A stretch of 64,000 nucleotides of DNA from Francisella philomiragia subsp. philomiragia ATCC 25015 (lineage in GTDB: Bacteria; Pseudomonadota; Gammaproteobacteria; Francisellales; Francisellaceae): contig NZ_DS999316.1 in NCBI RefSeq assembly GCF_000156715.1, positions 110,619 through 174,618 of the forward strand, read 5' to 3'. The position numbers were made by a program, and so were the translations under genes. The notes beneath the pieces are model-generated. The model was not told the origin of the DNA. It saw only the letters and a list, made by a program, of their open reading frames with translations, and searched no databases. Position 1 is the stretch's first letter; every line of letters begins with the position of its first letter. Shown in pieces: positions 18,925-28,001 of this stretch.

Positions 18925-19281
18925 ATGAGAAAGTTACTATTATCATTATCTGCAATTGTATTATTTGCATCAACTTCATTTGCAGAAGGTGCTGAGCAAG
19001 CAGCTGGTAGTCCAATAAGCTCAATCTTAATGCTTGTGGTATTTTTTGCAATATTCTGGTTCTTGTTAATCAGACCGCAACAGAAAAAAAATAAAGAACT
19101 ACGCAAAATGTTATCTGAGCTTTCAAAAGGTGATGAAGTTGTCACAAATGGTGGTATGATAGGAAAAATCGCTAAAATTGATGAGTCTTTTGTAGACTTA
19201 GAAATTGCAGAAAATGTTGTTGTTAAAATTCAAAGAAACGCAGTAGCTAATATTTTACCTAAAGGTGCTACAAAAGCTTAA
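18925..19281 (+). CDS. yajC: preprotein translocase accessory subunit YajC
   Basis: A 118-residue membrane protein of the SecDF-YajC complex. It carries an N-terminal signal-like segment, a single strong membrane helix (about residues 33-52) ending in the family motif RPQQKK, and a small cytoplasmic SH3-like domain with GDEVVTNGGMIGKI. CGGGAGA-like GGGAG at 18915-18919 acts as ribosome-binding site. It heads yajC-secD-secF with a 57-base gap to secD. The extra N-terminal hydrophobic stretch (residues 1-20) is somewhat longer than in E. coli YajC. Confidence 0.95.
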   Translation: MRKLLLSLSAIVLFASTSFAEGAEQAAGSPISSILMLVVFFAIFWFLLIRPQQKKNKELRKMLSELSKGDEVVTNGGMIGKIAKIDESFVDLEIAENVVVKIQRNAVANILPKGATKA

Positions 19282-19338
19282 TAAGCTAAATTTTTATAAA
19301 GTCTTTTAATTTTTTTCTTTTTAGTAAAGGAATTTTCA

Positions 19339-21276
19339 ATGAGTAATAACAGAAGCCTACCTATAAATCAATTTCCTCTATGGAAGAATCTTTTGATAGT
19401 GATTGTATTAGCTCTAGCACTTTTTTATGCCTTACCAAATGTGTTTGGTAAAAGTCCAGCTTTACAGATATCTCAGAAAGATGGTAATGTAAGTACACAG
19501 CTTGTCAAAAGTATCGAAGATACTCTTAATACTGACAAAATTGTATATCAAAAAGCTGAACTATCGGATGATAAAAGTAATGTTGCCATTATCTTCAAAG
19601 ATGTCGAAGAGCAGCTAAAAGCTAAAAAAGCTCTGAAAGAAAGCCTAGGGGATCAGTATATTATAGCGATGAATATGCTTTCGAATTCTCCAAGCTGGTT
19701 GTCTGCGCTAGGCGCTAACCCTATGAACTTAGGATTAGATTTACGTGGTGGTATGTATTTGATGTTAGAAGCTGATACAAATACTGCGATTAATGCTCAG
19801 TTAGATAATTCTTTAAGTACAATTCTAAGTGCTGCGAAAGATAATAATATAAATATTGTTGGCTCTACAAAAGCTGAAGAGAAATCAATAGTAAAAGCTC
19901 CGCAAGATTATGTAGATAATGGTTTTGTTTCTGTTACTCTAGCAAACTCGATAGGTGTTGATCAGCTAAAACAATATTTGAATAATGAATTTAGAAAAAC
20001 TCAAGACCCTAATATAATTTATAGTGTAAAAGATAATACGGTATTTATATCTTATAATAGTGCAAAAATTTTACAACTTAGACAAGATGCTATATCACAA
20101 GTTGTGACAGTTATGCGTAATCGTATTAATGCTTTAGGTGTTGCAGAAGCATCTGTGGCTCAGGCTGGTGATAATCGTGTAGTAATTGAAATACCAGGTA
20201 TGCAAGATGCGACTCAGGCTAAGCAAATTCTAGGTGGCACATCCACAGCTAGTTTTTATTTAGTTAGTCCTGTGACAGATAGGTTAGCTGCAGAAGAGCA
20301 GGGTTATAAGGTTTATGCTTTAGATAATGGTAGAGGCTATCAAAGTTACTATAGTCTAAGAGGAGCACCTGTAGCTGGAGGTGCTGATATTATCGGCGCA
20401 AGTCCTTCTATCGATCATCAGACGGGTACTCCGATTGTTATGGTTGAGTTAGATAGAAGTGCGGCAAGCCACTTTAGACAAATAACAGGTAAAAATATTG
20501 GTAACCCAATGGGTGTAATGCTTGTTAATACAACTTATGAAAAAGTTAAAGATAAAGATGGTAAAGAGAAAAATGTAGTAAATAAAACTGAAAAGCTAAT
20601 CAACGTTGCTACAATTCAGTCAGCACTAGGTTCTCAGTTCCAAATTACAGGATTAAATCAAAAAGAAGCAAATAATCTTGCGTTGATGATTAAATCAGGT
20701 GCGCTACAAGTGCCAGTACATATAGTACAGGAAACACAAATTGGTCCAAGCTTAGGTAAAGACAATATCGAAAAAGGTATGTTATCTATTGTGGTAGCGC
20801 TGATTGCGGTTATAGTTTTTATCTTAGTTTATTATAGAGTCTTTGGTGTTATAGCTAATATAGCTCTTGTAATGAACTTAGTATTGATTGTTGCTGTGAT
20901 GTCAATCATACCAGGTGCTACACTTACATTACCTGGTATAGCAGGTATTGTACTAAACTTGGGTATGTCAATAGATGGTAACGTGCTTATATTTGAGAGA
21001 ATCCGAGAAGAAATTAGAGCGGGTATGCCACGCCAAAGCGCGATTCATATTGGCTACGAAAAAGCATTTACAACTATTGTCGATTCAAATATTACAACTT
21101 TGATTGTTGCTGTTATTTTATTCTTCATAGGTAGTGGTGCAGTCAAAGGTTTTGCTATAACTCTAATGATAGGTATTGTAACATCTATGTTTACATCAGT
21201 AACTGTCTCTAGAGCAATGACAAACTTTGTGTATGGTAAGAGAAAGAAATTAGAAAAAATTTCTATAGGTATATAA
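19339..21276 (+). CDS. secD: protein translocase subunit SecD
   Basis: A 645-residue integral membrane component that uses the proton gradient to pull exported proteins through SecYEG. It has one N-terminal helix, a large periplasmic P1 region containing LGLDLRGGMYLMLE (about residues 132-145), and five C-terminal membrane helices with GMSIDGNVLIFERIREE, the RND-like proton-relay motif. Full length. It is 18 bases upstream of secF and co-transcribed with it. Confidence 0.97.
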   Translation: MSNNRSLPINQFPLWKNLLIVIVLALALFYALPNVFGKSPALQISQKDGNVSTQLVKSIEDTLNTDKIVYQKAELSDDKSNVAIIFKDVEEQLKAKKALKESLGDQYIIAMNMLSNSPSWLSALGANPMNLGLDLRGGMYLMLEADTNTAINAQLDNSLSTILSAAKDNNINIVGSTKAEEKSIVKAPQDYVDNGFVSVTLANSIGVDQLKQYLNNEFRKTQDPNIIYSVKDNTVFISYNSAKILQLRQDAISQVVTVMRNRINALGVAEASVAQAGDNRVVIEIPGMQDATQAKQILGGTSTASFYLVSPVTDRLAAEEQGYKVYALDNGRGYQSYYSLRGAPVAGGADIIGASPSIDHQTGTPIVMVELDRSAASHFRQITGKNIGNPMGVMLVNTTYEKVKDKDGKEKNVVNKTEKLINVATIQSALGSQFQITGLNQKEANNLALMIKSGALQVPVHIVQETQIGPSLGKDNIEKGMLSIVVALIAVIVFILVYYRVFGVIANIALVMNLVLIVAVMSIIPGATLTLPGIAGIVLNLGMSIDGNVLIFERIREEIRAGMPRQSAIHIGYEKAFTTIVDSNITTLIVAVILFFIGSGAVKGFAITLMIGIVTSMFTSVTVSRAMTNFVYGKRKKLEKISIGI

Positions 21277-21294
21277 TTTTAGGTTGGATTTATA

Positions 21295-22236
21295 ATGGAA
21301 TTTTTCAAACAAAAAACAAATATAGACTTCTTAGGAATAAAAAAATATACAACAGCTTTCTCTGTTCTAATGATTGTTGTGTCATTATTTTTCATATTCA
21401 CAAAAGGACTAAATCTTGGTTTAGATTTTACAGGTGGTTATCAGGTACAGATTCAAGCAACTAGTTTACAAAACTCAGCAACAATATCTGAAAAATTGGC
21501 TAAAGTTGGTTTTGAACATACTACAGTTACAACTTTTGGCGAAAATAATAATTATCTTATTAAGTTCACACCAGATGAAATTAATTCAAAAACTAGTAGT
21601 TTAGATAGTGCTCAACAGTATCTTAAACAACAGGTTGAGAGCTCTCTAGATGCTAAAGTTTTGAGTGTTAATTATATCGGTCCACAAGTAGGTAAAGAGC
21701 TTGCTAGTAATGGTGTTTTAGCAATCATAATTGCGATGGTATGTATTTTGATATATATCAGTGCTAGATTTGAGATGAAGTTTGGTATTAGTGCATGTGT
21801 TGCGTTGATACATGACCCTATTGTGATTCTAGGCATATTTGCAGCATTTCAACTAGAATTTGATTTGACTGTGTTAGCAGCTATATTAGCAGTGATAGGT
21901 TACTCACTAAATGACACAGTTGTAATCTACGATAGAGTGCGTGAAAACTTTAGAAAAATGCGTAATGCCAATGTAGTTGAAGTAGTTAATAAAAGTATTA
22001 ACGATACCTTATCTAGAACAATTTTAACTTCTGGATTAACGATGTTGGTTGTAGTTGTGCTTTATCTATTCGGTGGTAGCTCTGTGCATAACTTCTCATT
22101 GGCTTTAATTTTGGGTATTGTAGTTGGAACATACTCATCTATATATGTTGCAGGTGTTGTGGCTGTAGCACTAGGTTTAAATAGAGAATCTTTGCTTCCT
22201 AAGCAAGTATCAAAAGAAGATATGCCAATACTTTAA
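21295..22236 (+). CDS. secF: protein translocase subunit SecF
   Basis: Partner of SecD, 313 residues, six membrane helices. The short periplasmic domain begins with LNLGLDFTGGYQVQI, and the transmembrane relay motif VIGYSLNDTVVIYDRVREN is intact. The length is usual. It ends the yajC-secD-secF operon; a 71-base gap with a TATAAT follows. Confidence 0.97.
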   Translation: MEFFKQKTNIDFLGIKKYTTAFSVLMIVVSLFFIFTKGLNLGLDFTGGYQVQIQATSLQNSATISEKLAKVGFEHTTVTTFGENNNYLIKFTPDEINSKTSSLDSAQQYLKQQVESSLDAKVLSVNYIGPQVGKELASNGVLAIIIAMVCILIYISARFEMKFGISACVALIHDPIVILGIFAAFQLEFDLTVLAAILAVIGYSLNDTVVIYDRVRENFRKMRNANVVEVVNKSINDTLSRTILTSGLTMLVVVVLYLFGGSSVHNFSLALILGIVVGTYSSIYVAGVVAVALGLNRESLLPKQVSKEDMPIL

Positions 22237-22270
22237 TATTTATTAATGTCTCTTATATAGTCAAATAGTG

Positions 22271-22276
22271 TATAAT
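22271..22276 (+). promoter_or_regulatory. possible -10 element between secF and the SH3-like gene
   Basis: A perfect TATAAT lies 31 bases before the ATG at 22308. The region 16-18 bases upstream (around 22248) has no good -35 match. It suggests the SH3-like gene and perhaps rpoH start a new transcript. Confidence 0.4.
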
Positions 22277-22307
22277 TTAAGTGAGAAATTGAATTAAGGA
22301 TTAATAA

Positions 22308-22796
22308 ATGAGAAAAATAATATTAGCTTCGTTAGCTATATCTTTGGGGATGTCATCTAGTTTTGCAATGTCAAAGAGTGAACCTGCACAAGCTCCTAAA
22401 GTTATTGAGGCTTCGCAACAGTCAGACAAGCTTGTAGACATATATGCAAAGGATGATCAGTCATCTGAAGTGACTGGGCAAATTTATTTCAAAAGCCAAG
22501 ATAATTACAACATTTTTTATTGTAAGCAAAATAACTGGTGTGAAGTGGTTAATAAAGACAATGGCGATACTGGTTGGATAAGCTTGGAGCAGTTAAAACA
22601 AGCTCAACAAAAAATTGCTAAAATAATGCAGAAGAAAAATGCAGTTAAAAGATTAGAGGAGTATATGGTTATTCAAGATCAAAAAATTGCTCAATTATAT
22701 GCGATGATGACTCAACAACAGCAGGAATTTGCTAAAATCATAGAGCAACAACAAGCTCAAATCAATCAGTTGAAGCAGGCATATTACTACCGATAG
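22308..22796 (+). CDS. secreted SH3-like protein with C-terminal coiled coil
   Basis: A 162-residue exported protein: signal peptide with a likely cleavage after residue 20 (SSFA-MSKS), a bacterial SH3-like region (about residues 42-97, with the WCEV and GDTGWISLEQL strands), and a Gln-rich helical tail (about 98-160) likely to form a coiled coil. It lies just before rpoH, with only 25 bases between. The layout recalls SH3-plus-coiled-coil periplasmic proteins such as YgiM, but there is no C-terminal membrane helix. Function unknown. Confidence 0.7.
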   Translation: MRKIILASLAISLGMSSSFAMSKSEPAQAPKVIEASQQSDKLVDIYAKDDQSSEVTGQIYFKSQDNYNIFYCKQNNWCEVVNKDNGDTGWISLEQLKQAQQKIAKIMQKKNAVKRLEEYMVIQDQKIAQLYAMMTQQQQEFAKIIEQQQAQINQLKQAYYYR

Positions 22797-22821
22797 TATA
22801 TTCTTGTCTTATGGGAGCTAT

Positions 22822-23700
22822 ATGACCACAAAAAAATTATTACCAGTTGCAAAAGGCAAATCGTTACCAGTTGTATCTGATAATAACCTAAATTCTTACC
22901 TTAACTTTGTTAACTCATTGCCGATACTATCTGTAGAAGAAGAGCAGGAACTTGCTAGACGCTATAAATATCAAAAAGATTTAGATGCGGCTCAGCAACT
23001 TGTTTTATCGCATCTACGTTTTGTTACTAAAATCGCGCGTAATTTTTCGGGTTACGGCTTATCGATAGCAGATCTTATCCAAGAAGGTAATATTGGTCTT
23101 ATGAAGGCTGTGAGTAAGTTTGATCCAGATCAAGGTGTTAGATTAGTATCATTTGCAGTGCATTGGATTAAAGCAGAGATGCATGACTATGTTCTTAAAA
23201 ACTGGAAGATTGTTAAAGTAGCTACTACAAAAGCTCAGCGTAAGTTATTTTTCAATCTTAGAAGTAGTAAAGATAAGATTGGTTGGTTAAGCTCAGAAGA
23301 CATCAAACAATTAGCAGAAGAATTAGGTGTCAAAGAAGAAACAGTTATCGAGATGGAAAAGAGAATGTGTCAAGGAGATGCAAGTCTTGATTTACCATAT
23401 ACTGATGATGAGGGTGGGCAGTCTAATCAACAAAGCTTGTATTTAGAAGATAAATCTTCAGATATAGAACATCAAATAGTTCAACAAGATTATTATGATA
23501 ATTTCAAGGCAATAGTAAAAGATGTGATAAGTGGTTTTGATACACGTACAAAAGACATTATTATGTCGCGCTATTTGCTTGATACAAAAGCAACTCTTCA
23601 AGATCTGGCCACTAAGTATAATATTTCTGCCGAAAGAGTACGACAAATCGAAGAAGAAGCGCTTGTTAAGCTCAGAAAAGCTATCAAAAATAAGTCTTAG
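22822..23700 (+). CDS. rpoH: RNA polymerase sigma-32 heat-shock factor
   Basis: A 292-residue group 3 sigma factor that directs heat-shock transcription. Region 2 holds DLIQEGNIGLMKAVSKFDP, the RpoH box AQRKLFFNLR is present, and region 4 ends in LQDLATKYNISAERVRQIEEEAL. I choose the ATG at 22822 after GGGAG; an in-frame TTG at 22804 would add six residues. Lon, ClpP, ClpX and the HflKC complex also lie in this window; in E. coli the protease FtsH with HflKC controls RpoH turnover. Confidence 0.96.
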   Translation: MTTKKLLPVAKGKSLPVVSDNNLNSYLNFVNSLPILSVEEEQELARRYKYQKDLDAAQQLVLSHLRFVTKIARNFSGYGLSIADLIQEGNIGLMKAVSKFDPDQGVRLVSFAVHWIKAEMHDYVLKNWKIVKVATTKAQRKLFFNLRSSKDKIGWLSSEDIKQLAEELGVKEETVIEMEKRMCQGDASLDLPYTDDEGGQSNQQSLYLEDKSSDIEHQIVQQDYYDNFKAIVKDVISGFDTRTKDIIMSRYLLDTKATLQDLATKYNISAERVRQIEEEALVKLRKAIKNKS

Positions 23701-23789
23701 TTTTTATTATTGTGGATGGTTAATTATTCAAAAAAATAGTATCACTTATGTTAATATAATCATCAATATAGTTTTTATTTATTTGTTAA

Positions 23790-25070
23790 ATGAAAGATTT
23801 TATACCTAAAGTAAAATCAAAAGTAAAACACTTAGTCTATTTAGATGGTTCAAAGAGTATATCTAACAGATCTTTGATAATTGCTGCTATGGCACAAGGT
23901 CAAACAACATTTGAAAATCTGCCTAATAGTGCTGATGTATTAGCATGTGTCGGCGCGTTAAAAGAGCTAGGTTGTCAACTAAAGCATAATCAAGAATCTA
24001 AAACTTTGGTTATCCAAGGGTGTAGTGGAAAATTTGCCAACTCGAATGCAAAAATATTTTGTAATGAGTCTGGTACTTTGACAAGATTTATAATTCCTAT
24101 GTTGGCTATACAAACTACAGGTCAATACTATGTATATGCAAAGCAAAGAATGATGGATAGACCTTTAGCAGATCAATTGATACCACTTGAAAAGCTAGGC
24201 ATGTCAGCACTTTATCATCAAAAAGAGCATGCTATGCCTCTTACAATTGAGGCGAAGTCTTTAAATGGTGGTGATATCGAAGTAGATGGTGCTAAGAGTT
24301 CTCAGTTTGCATCAGGATTGCTTATGGCAGCACCATTTATGACAAAGGGCCTGCAACTAAACTCTATCACAGATCATAAACAGCCATATTTAGACATGAC
24401 AGCTAAAGTAATGGCTGAGTTTGGTATAAATGTAAATATTGATGGAAATATTTATAGTGTAAATAACTTTAGTTATGTTTCTCCAGATAAATATGTTGTT
24501 GAGCCTGATGTTTCGACTGCATCGTATTTTTGGGCGTTTGCAGCGATTACAGGTTCAGCTATTAAGGTTATGAATGTTACTCAAAAATCTAAGCAAGGCG
24601 ATATTAAATTTTTAGAAGTGCTAGAGAAAATAGGTTGTCAGGTTAATTACTTTGATGATGGTATAGAAGTTATAGGTATAGATAGTTTAAGTGGTATAGA
24701 AGTAAATATGCGTAATTTTTCTGATACCTTTATGACACTTGCTGCTATTGCATGCTTTGCAAATTCTGATACTCATATTTCAGGACTTAGTCATACTAGA
24801 GGACAGGAGTCAGATCGTGTCGATGCTATAGCAGAAGGACTTACAAAGCTTGGTATCTACGTTGAGACAACTCAAGATAGTATCTTAATATCTCCAGCAA
24901 GAAGCAAATTTAAACCAGCTGAAGTTGATAGTCATAATGATCATCGTATCGCTATGTCGTTAGCATTGTTAGGATTAAGATATGATGGTGTTGTGATAAA
25001 TAATGCAGGGGCGGTTAGCAAAACATGCCCTGACTATTTTGATAGAATGAGAAGCTTAGTAGGTTCGTGA
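23790..25070 (+). CDS. aroA: 3-phosphoshikimate 1-carboxyvinyltransferase (EPSP synthase)
   Basis: Joins shikimate-3-phosphate and phosphoenolpyruvate in aromatic amino-acid synthesis. The 426 residues are standard. Recognisable are LDGSKSISNRSLI (about 19-31), the NESGTLTRF loop, AKSSQFASGLLMAAP, SDTFMTLA and the C-terminal HNDHRIAMSLAL. AAKDG-type features of class I enzymes are replaced by variants (CNESGT), so its class is best judged by alignment. The stop codon overlaps the next gene's start. Confidence 0.95.
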   Translation: MKDFIPKVKSKVKHLVYLDGSKSISNRSLIIAAMAQGQTTFENLPNSADVLACVGALKELGCQLKHNQESKTLVIQGCSGKFANSNAKIFCNESGTLTRFIIPMLAIQTTGQYYVYAKQRMMDRPLADQLIPLEKLGMSALYHQKEHAMPLTIEAKSLNGGDIEVDGAKSSQFASGLLMAAPFMTKGLQLNSITDHKQPYLDMTAKVMAEFGINVNIDGNIYSVNNFSYVSPDKYVVEPDVSTASYFWAFAAITGSAIKVMNVTQKSKQGDIKFLEVLEKIGCQVNYFDDGIEVIGIDSLSGIEVNMRNFSDTFMTLAAIACFANSDTHISGLSHTRGQESDRVDAIAEGLTKLGIYVETTQDSILISPARSKFKPAEVDSHNDHRIAMSLALLGLRYDGVVINNAGAVSKTCPDYFDRMRSLVGS

Positions 25071-25669
25071 TGACAAATAAAGAGCGTATTATCACCAGAT
25101 ACTTAAGTCAAAGATGGTATAAGAAGGCTCTTATTATCACAGCTAAAGAGCAAAACTATTTTTATAAGATAAATGTTCTGAAGCTCGTGGCTTGTTCGGG
25201 CTATCTAAAAAATGAGCCTCCGCTAGGGTGTGTATTTGATGTGGAAGCTTGGCCTTTTGAGCATAAGTTTTTTGATCTTATCATATTAGATGAGAGTTTT
25301 ATAAATTGTCCTGCTTTAATGAAAGCAATATTCAATCAGCTTCATTTCTGTCTAGCAGATGATGGTGAAGTTATTGTCGCTTGTTCGGGCAATATTAGCC
25401 TATACAGTTTATTATCTAGATTTATCTCAAATGGCTTTATTAGTAAGCGAGTTAGGTTAATAAACTATACTGGTAACTTCATAGTAAATATGTTCAAAAG
25501 AATTTTTAGTAAATATTTTGTAGTGGTTTTTAAGAAAGATAATTACTTCTCCGTTGATCCGCTTAGTGTCGGAGAGCTAATCAAAGAACCTACAAAGTCA
25601 GAAGTGGCTAAAATATACAGTGGTGGTTGTGCTAAGGAAGTATATGGGAATTTTCACAAAGAAAAATAA
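25070..25669 (+). CDS. YafS-like methyltransferase-fold protein, degenerate
   Basis: A 199-residue protein between aroA and rnhA. FFDLIILDESF (about residue 66) and the LADDGEVIVACSG strand (about 102) fit motifs IV-V of a class I SAM-dependent methyltransferase, but the glycine-rich SAM-binding loop (GxGxG) is not visible near the N-terminus. In E. coli the methyltransferase-like yafS also sits beside rnhA, which supports the relationship. Its start overlaps the aroA stop (TGATG) and its 3' end overlaps rnhA by 26 bases. It may be catalytically inactive. Confidence 0.55.
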   Translation: MTNKERIITRYLSQRWYKKALIITAKEQNYFYKINVLKLVACSGYLKNEPPLGCVFDVEAWPFEHKFFDLIILDESFINCPALMKAIFNQLHFCLADDGEVIVACSGNISLYSLLSRFISNGFISKRVRLINYTGNFIVNMFKRIFSKYFVVVFKKDNYFSVDPLSVGELIKEPTKSEVAKIYSGGCAKEVYGNFHKEK

Positions 25670-26102
25670 TGTAATTGCTTATACAGATGGAGCATGTAAA
25701 GGTAATCCAGGTATAGGTGGTTGGGGAGCTATCTTGAGTTATAACGGTGTTGATAAAGAGATTTATGGTGCCGAAAAAGATACAACGAATAATAGAATGG
25801 AGCTCATGGCAGCAATCAAAACTTTACAAGCGCTAAAAAGAAAATGCGATATAACAATCTATACAGACTCTAAGTATCTTCAAAATGGTATTAACCAATG
25901 GTTAGCAAATTGGAAGGCTAATGGTTGGAAGACAGCAGCTAAAAAAGAAGTCAAAAATAAAGATCTCTGGCAAGAGCTAGATAGTTTGACAACTAAACAC
26001 AATGTAACTTGGAGCTGGGTAAAGGGTCATAGTGGTAATCAAGGTAATGAAAAGGCTGATGAGTTGGCAAATAAAGCAATCGCTGAATTGACAGGAAAAT
26101 AA
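25644..26102 (+). CDS. rnhA: ribonuclease HI
   Basis: Degrades RNA in RNA-DNA hybrids. The four acidic active-site residues are all visible: Asp in YTDGACKGNPG, Glu in NNRMELMAAI, Asp in YTDSKYL and Asp in GNEKADELA. The ATG at 25644 follows an AAGGAAG ribosome-binding site and gives the usual 152 residues; an upstream open frame from 25620 adds eight unconserved residues. It begins inside the preceding gene and is 2 bases from ansA. Confidence 0.96.
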   Translation: MGIFTKKNNVIAYTDGACKGNPGIGGWGAILSYNGVDKEIYGAEKDTTNNRMELMAAIKTLQALKRKCDITIYTDSKYLQNGINQWLANWKANGWKTAAKKEVKNKDLWQELDSLTTKHNVTWSWVKGHSGNQGNEKADELANKAIAELTGK

Positions 26103-26104
26103 AT

Positions 26105-27136
26105 ATGAATAATTACTCTAATAAAAAAATTCTAGTTTTATATACTGGTGGTACTATCGGGATGATTAGTACTGAGCAAGGCTATGATGTTGAAGCAGGA
26201 TATCTGACAAAAACAATCGCTGGGATTAGAGATTTTTATCATTATGATATGCCAGAGTTCGAGATCAAAGAATATAGTGATCTTATTGATTCATCAAATA
26301 TTGATCCTAAAAGATGGATTTCGCTAGCACAAGATATATTGGATAATTATGCTAATTATGATGGTTTTGTGATTTTGCATGGTACAGATACTCTTGCTTA
26401 TACGGCATCGGTATTATCTTTTATATTGGGTGAAATTGATAAACCAGTTATTGTTACAGGCTCACAAATACCAATCTCCAAGATCAGGTCAGATGCTATA
26501 TCAAATATCCTTAATAGTTTGATTTTTGCATGCAATGATAATATCAAAGAAGTTTGTGTCTATTTTAATCAAAAGCTAATGCGTGGTAATAGAACTACGA
26601 AAATATCAGCGACAGATTTTGATGCTTTTGGATCTCCGAATTATCCCACTCTAGCAAAAGTTGGTATAGACATCGCAGTCAAGCAAAAAAGATTATGGCA
26701 GAGACAAGGGTCATTTAATATACCAAATTTAGATACGTTTACAATTCCTAAAGTTGCGATACTACAAGTTTATCCTGGTATGAATAGTGATATGCTATCA
26801 GCTATTGTTGAGCAACCATTACAGGGATTAATCCTCAAGACTTATGGTTCTGGTAATATGATGAATGATCCAGAAATTTATGCGACTCTCAAAAAGGCTA
26901 GTGATAGGGGTATTGTGATAGTGAACTGTACGCAGTGTTTGTATGGTAGTGTCAAAATGGCTACATACAAAGTCGCAAGAGGACTGATTGATGTTGGCGT
27001 GATTTCAGGTCATGATATGACTGATGAAGCGGCGTTTGCTAAGCTTTTTTATTTACTAGGTCAATCTAATATTTCTCTACTAGAGATCAAAAGTGCTTTC
27101 GCTACTTCTTTGCATGGCGAAGTAACATTGCTATAG
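26105..27136 (+). CDS. ansA: type I L-asparaginase
   Basis: Hydrolyses asparagine to aspartate and ammonia. The first catalytic threonine is in LYTGGTIGM (about residue 16) and the second in LHGTDTLAYTA (about residue 93). No signal peptide, so it is the cytoplasmic type I enzyme; 343 residues matches AnsA. It lies 2 bases after rnhA and is likely in the same transcript. It does not have isoaspartyl dipeptidase features, so it is not an obvious cyanophycin-degrading partner. Confidence 0.93.
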   Translation: MNNYSNKKILVLYTGGTIGMISTEQGYDVEAGYLTKTIAGIRDFYHYDMPEFEIKEYSDLIDSSNIDPKRWISLAQDILDNYANYDGFVILHGTDTLAYTASVLSFILGEIDKPVIVTGSQIPISKIRSDAISNILNSLIFACNDNIKEVCVYFNQKLMRGNRTTKISATDFDAFGSPNYPTLAKVGIDIAVKQKRLWQRQGSFNIPNLDTFTIPKVAILQVYPGMNSDMLSAIVEQPLQGLILKTYGSGNMMNDPEIYATLKKASDRGIVIVNCTQCLYGSVKMATYKVARGLIDVGVISGHDMTDEAAFAKLFYLLGQSNISLLEIKSAFATSLHGEVTLL

Positions 27137-27223
27137 CAATTATAAAAAAATGTTTATTTTATAGTACTAATATAGTATATTAATACATGAAAAAAAATTC
27201 ACTTATATGTAAGGGGACTAATA

Positions 27224-27928
27224 ATGAGCAATATTTCTGAATTAATTAAAGGCAACAGAGCTTGGGCTGAACAAATCAAAAAAACTAATCCTGAGTTTTT
27301 TGAAACTCTATCAAAAGGCCAATCTCCAGAATATTTTTGGATAGGTTGTTCTGATAGTCGTGTACCTGCTAACCAAGTTTGTGGTTTGGTTTCTGGTGAT
27401 GTTTTTGTACATCGTAATGTTGCAAATGTTGTTTCACTTACAGATTTAAATTGTTTGTCGGTGTTGCAGTATGCGGTAGAAGTTTTAAAAGTTAAAAAAA
27501 TTATAGTATGTGGTCACTATGCTTGTGGTGGTGTTGAGACTGTTGTTAAAGATAAGAGCTATGGCTTGATTGATAACTGGCTAACATCTATCCATGAAGT
27601 TAAAGAACAGAATAAAGAGTTTATTGAAGAAGCTTTAGCTTGCTATAAAGGTAATGAAGAAGAGTATATGAAGAAAAAAGTTGATATGATGTGTGAGTTA
27701 AACGCGATTCATCAAGCTTTAAATCTTTGTAAAACTACAGTTGTTAAGAATGCTTGGGCAAAAGGTCTTAATTTCACAATTCATGCAGCTATTTATGGCG
27801 TAAGTGATGGTAAATTATTTGAAATTGGTGGTGGTGTAGGCTCTAGAGAAGAGATGGATATTATCTATGTAGAAGCTCTCGAAGCTATCAAATCTAGATA
27901 TTGTCAACCTGAAGCTTGCTCACTGTAA
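27224..27928 (+). CDS. can: beta-class carbonic anhydrase
   Basis: Interconverts carbon dioxide and bicarbonate. Zinc ligands are the Cys of GCSDSRVPA, the His of CGHYACGG and its following Cys; the Asp-Arg dyad of CSDSR and the VHRNVAN loop are intact. At 234 residues it is close to the usual 220. It is preceded by an 87-base AT-rich gap and a good AAGGGG ribosome-binding site. It is likely needed for bicarbonate supply at low carbon dioxide. Confidence 0.95.
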   Translation: MSNISELIKGNRAWAEQIKKTNPEFFETLSKGQSPEYFWIGCSDSRVPANQVCGLVSGDVFVHRNVANVVSLTDLNCLSVLQYAVEVLKVKKIIVCGHYACGGVETVVKDKSYGLIDNWLTSIHEVKEQNKEFIEEALACYKGNEEEYMKKKVDMMCELNAIHQALNLCKTTVVKNAWAKGLNFTIHAAIYGVSDGKLFEIGGGVGSREEMDIIYVEALEAIKSRYCQPEACSL

Positions 27929-27935
27929 CTCTTAA

Positions 27936-27949
27936 TTTTCTATAGAAAA
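27936..27949. repeat. 14-bp perfect palindrome after can
   Basis: TTTTCTATAGAAAA is self-complementary and starts 8 bases after the carbonic anhydrase stop codon. It may be part of a weak terminator or a protein-binding site; there is no separate loop or T tract. Confidence 0.35.
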
Positions 27950-27958
27950 ATCTTATCA

Positions 27959-27990
27959 TTAATCATATTATATAAAATATATGTGATTAA
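27959..27990. promoter_or_regulatory. inverted repeat upstream of the restriction operon
   Basis: TTAATCA (27959-27965) and TGATTAA (27984-27990) flank an AT-only centre that can extend the stem with CATAT/ATATG pairing. It ends 11 bases before the hsdR start codon. Either an operator for the restriction operon or a hairpin covering its translation start. Confidence 0.4.
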
Positions 27991-28001
27991 AAATCTCCTA
28001 A

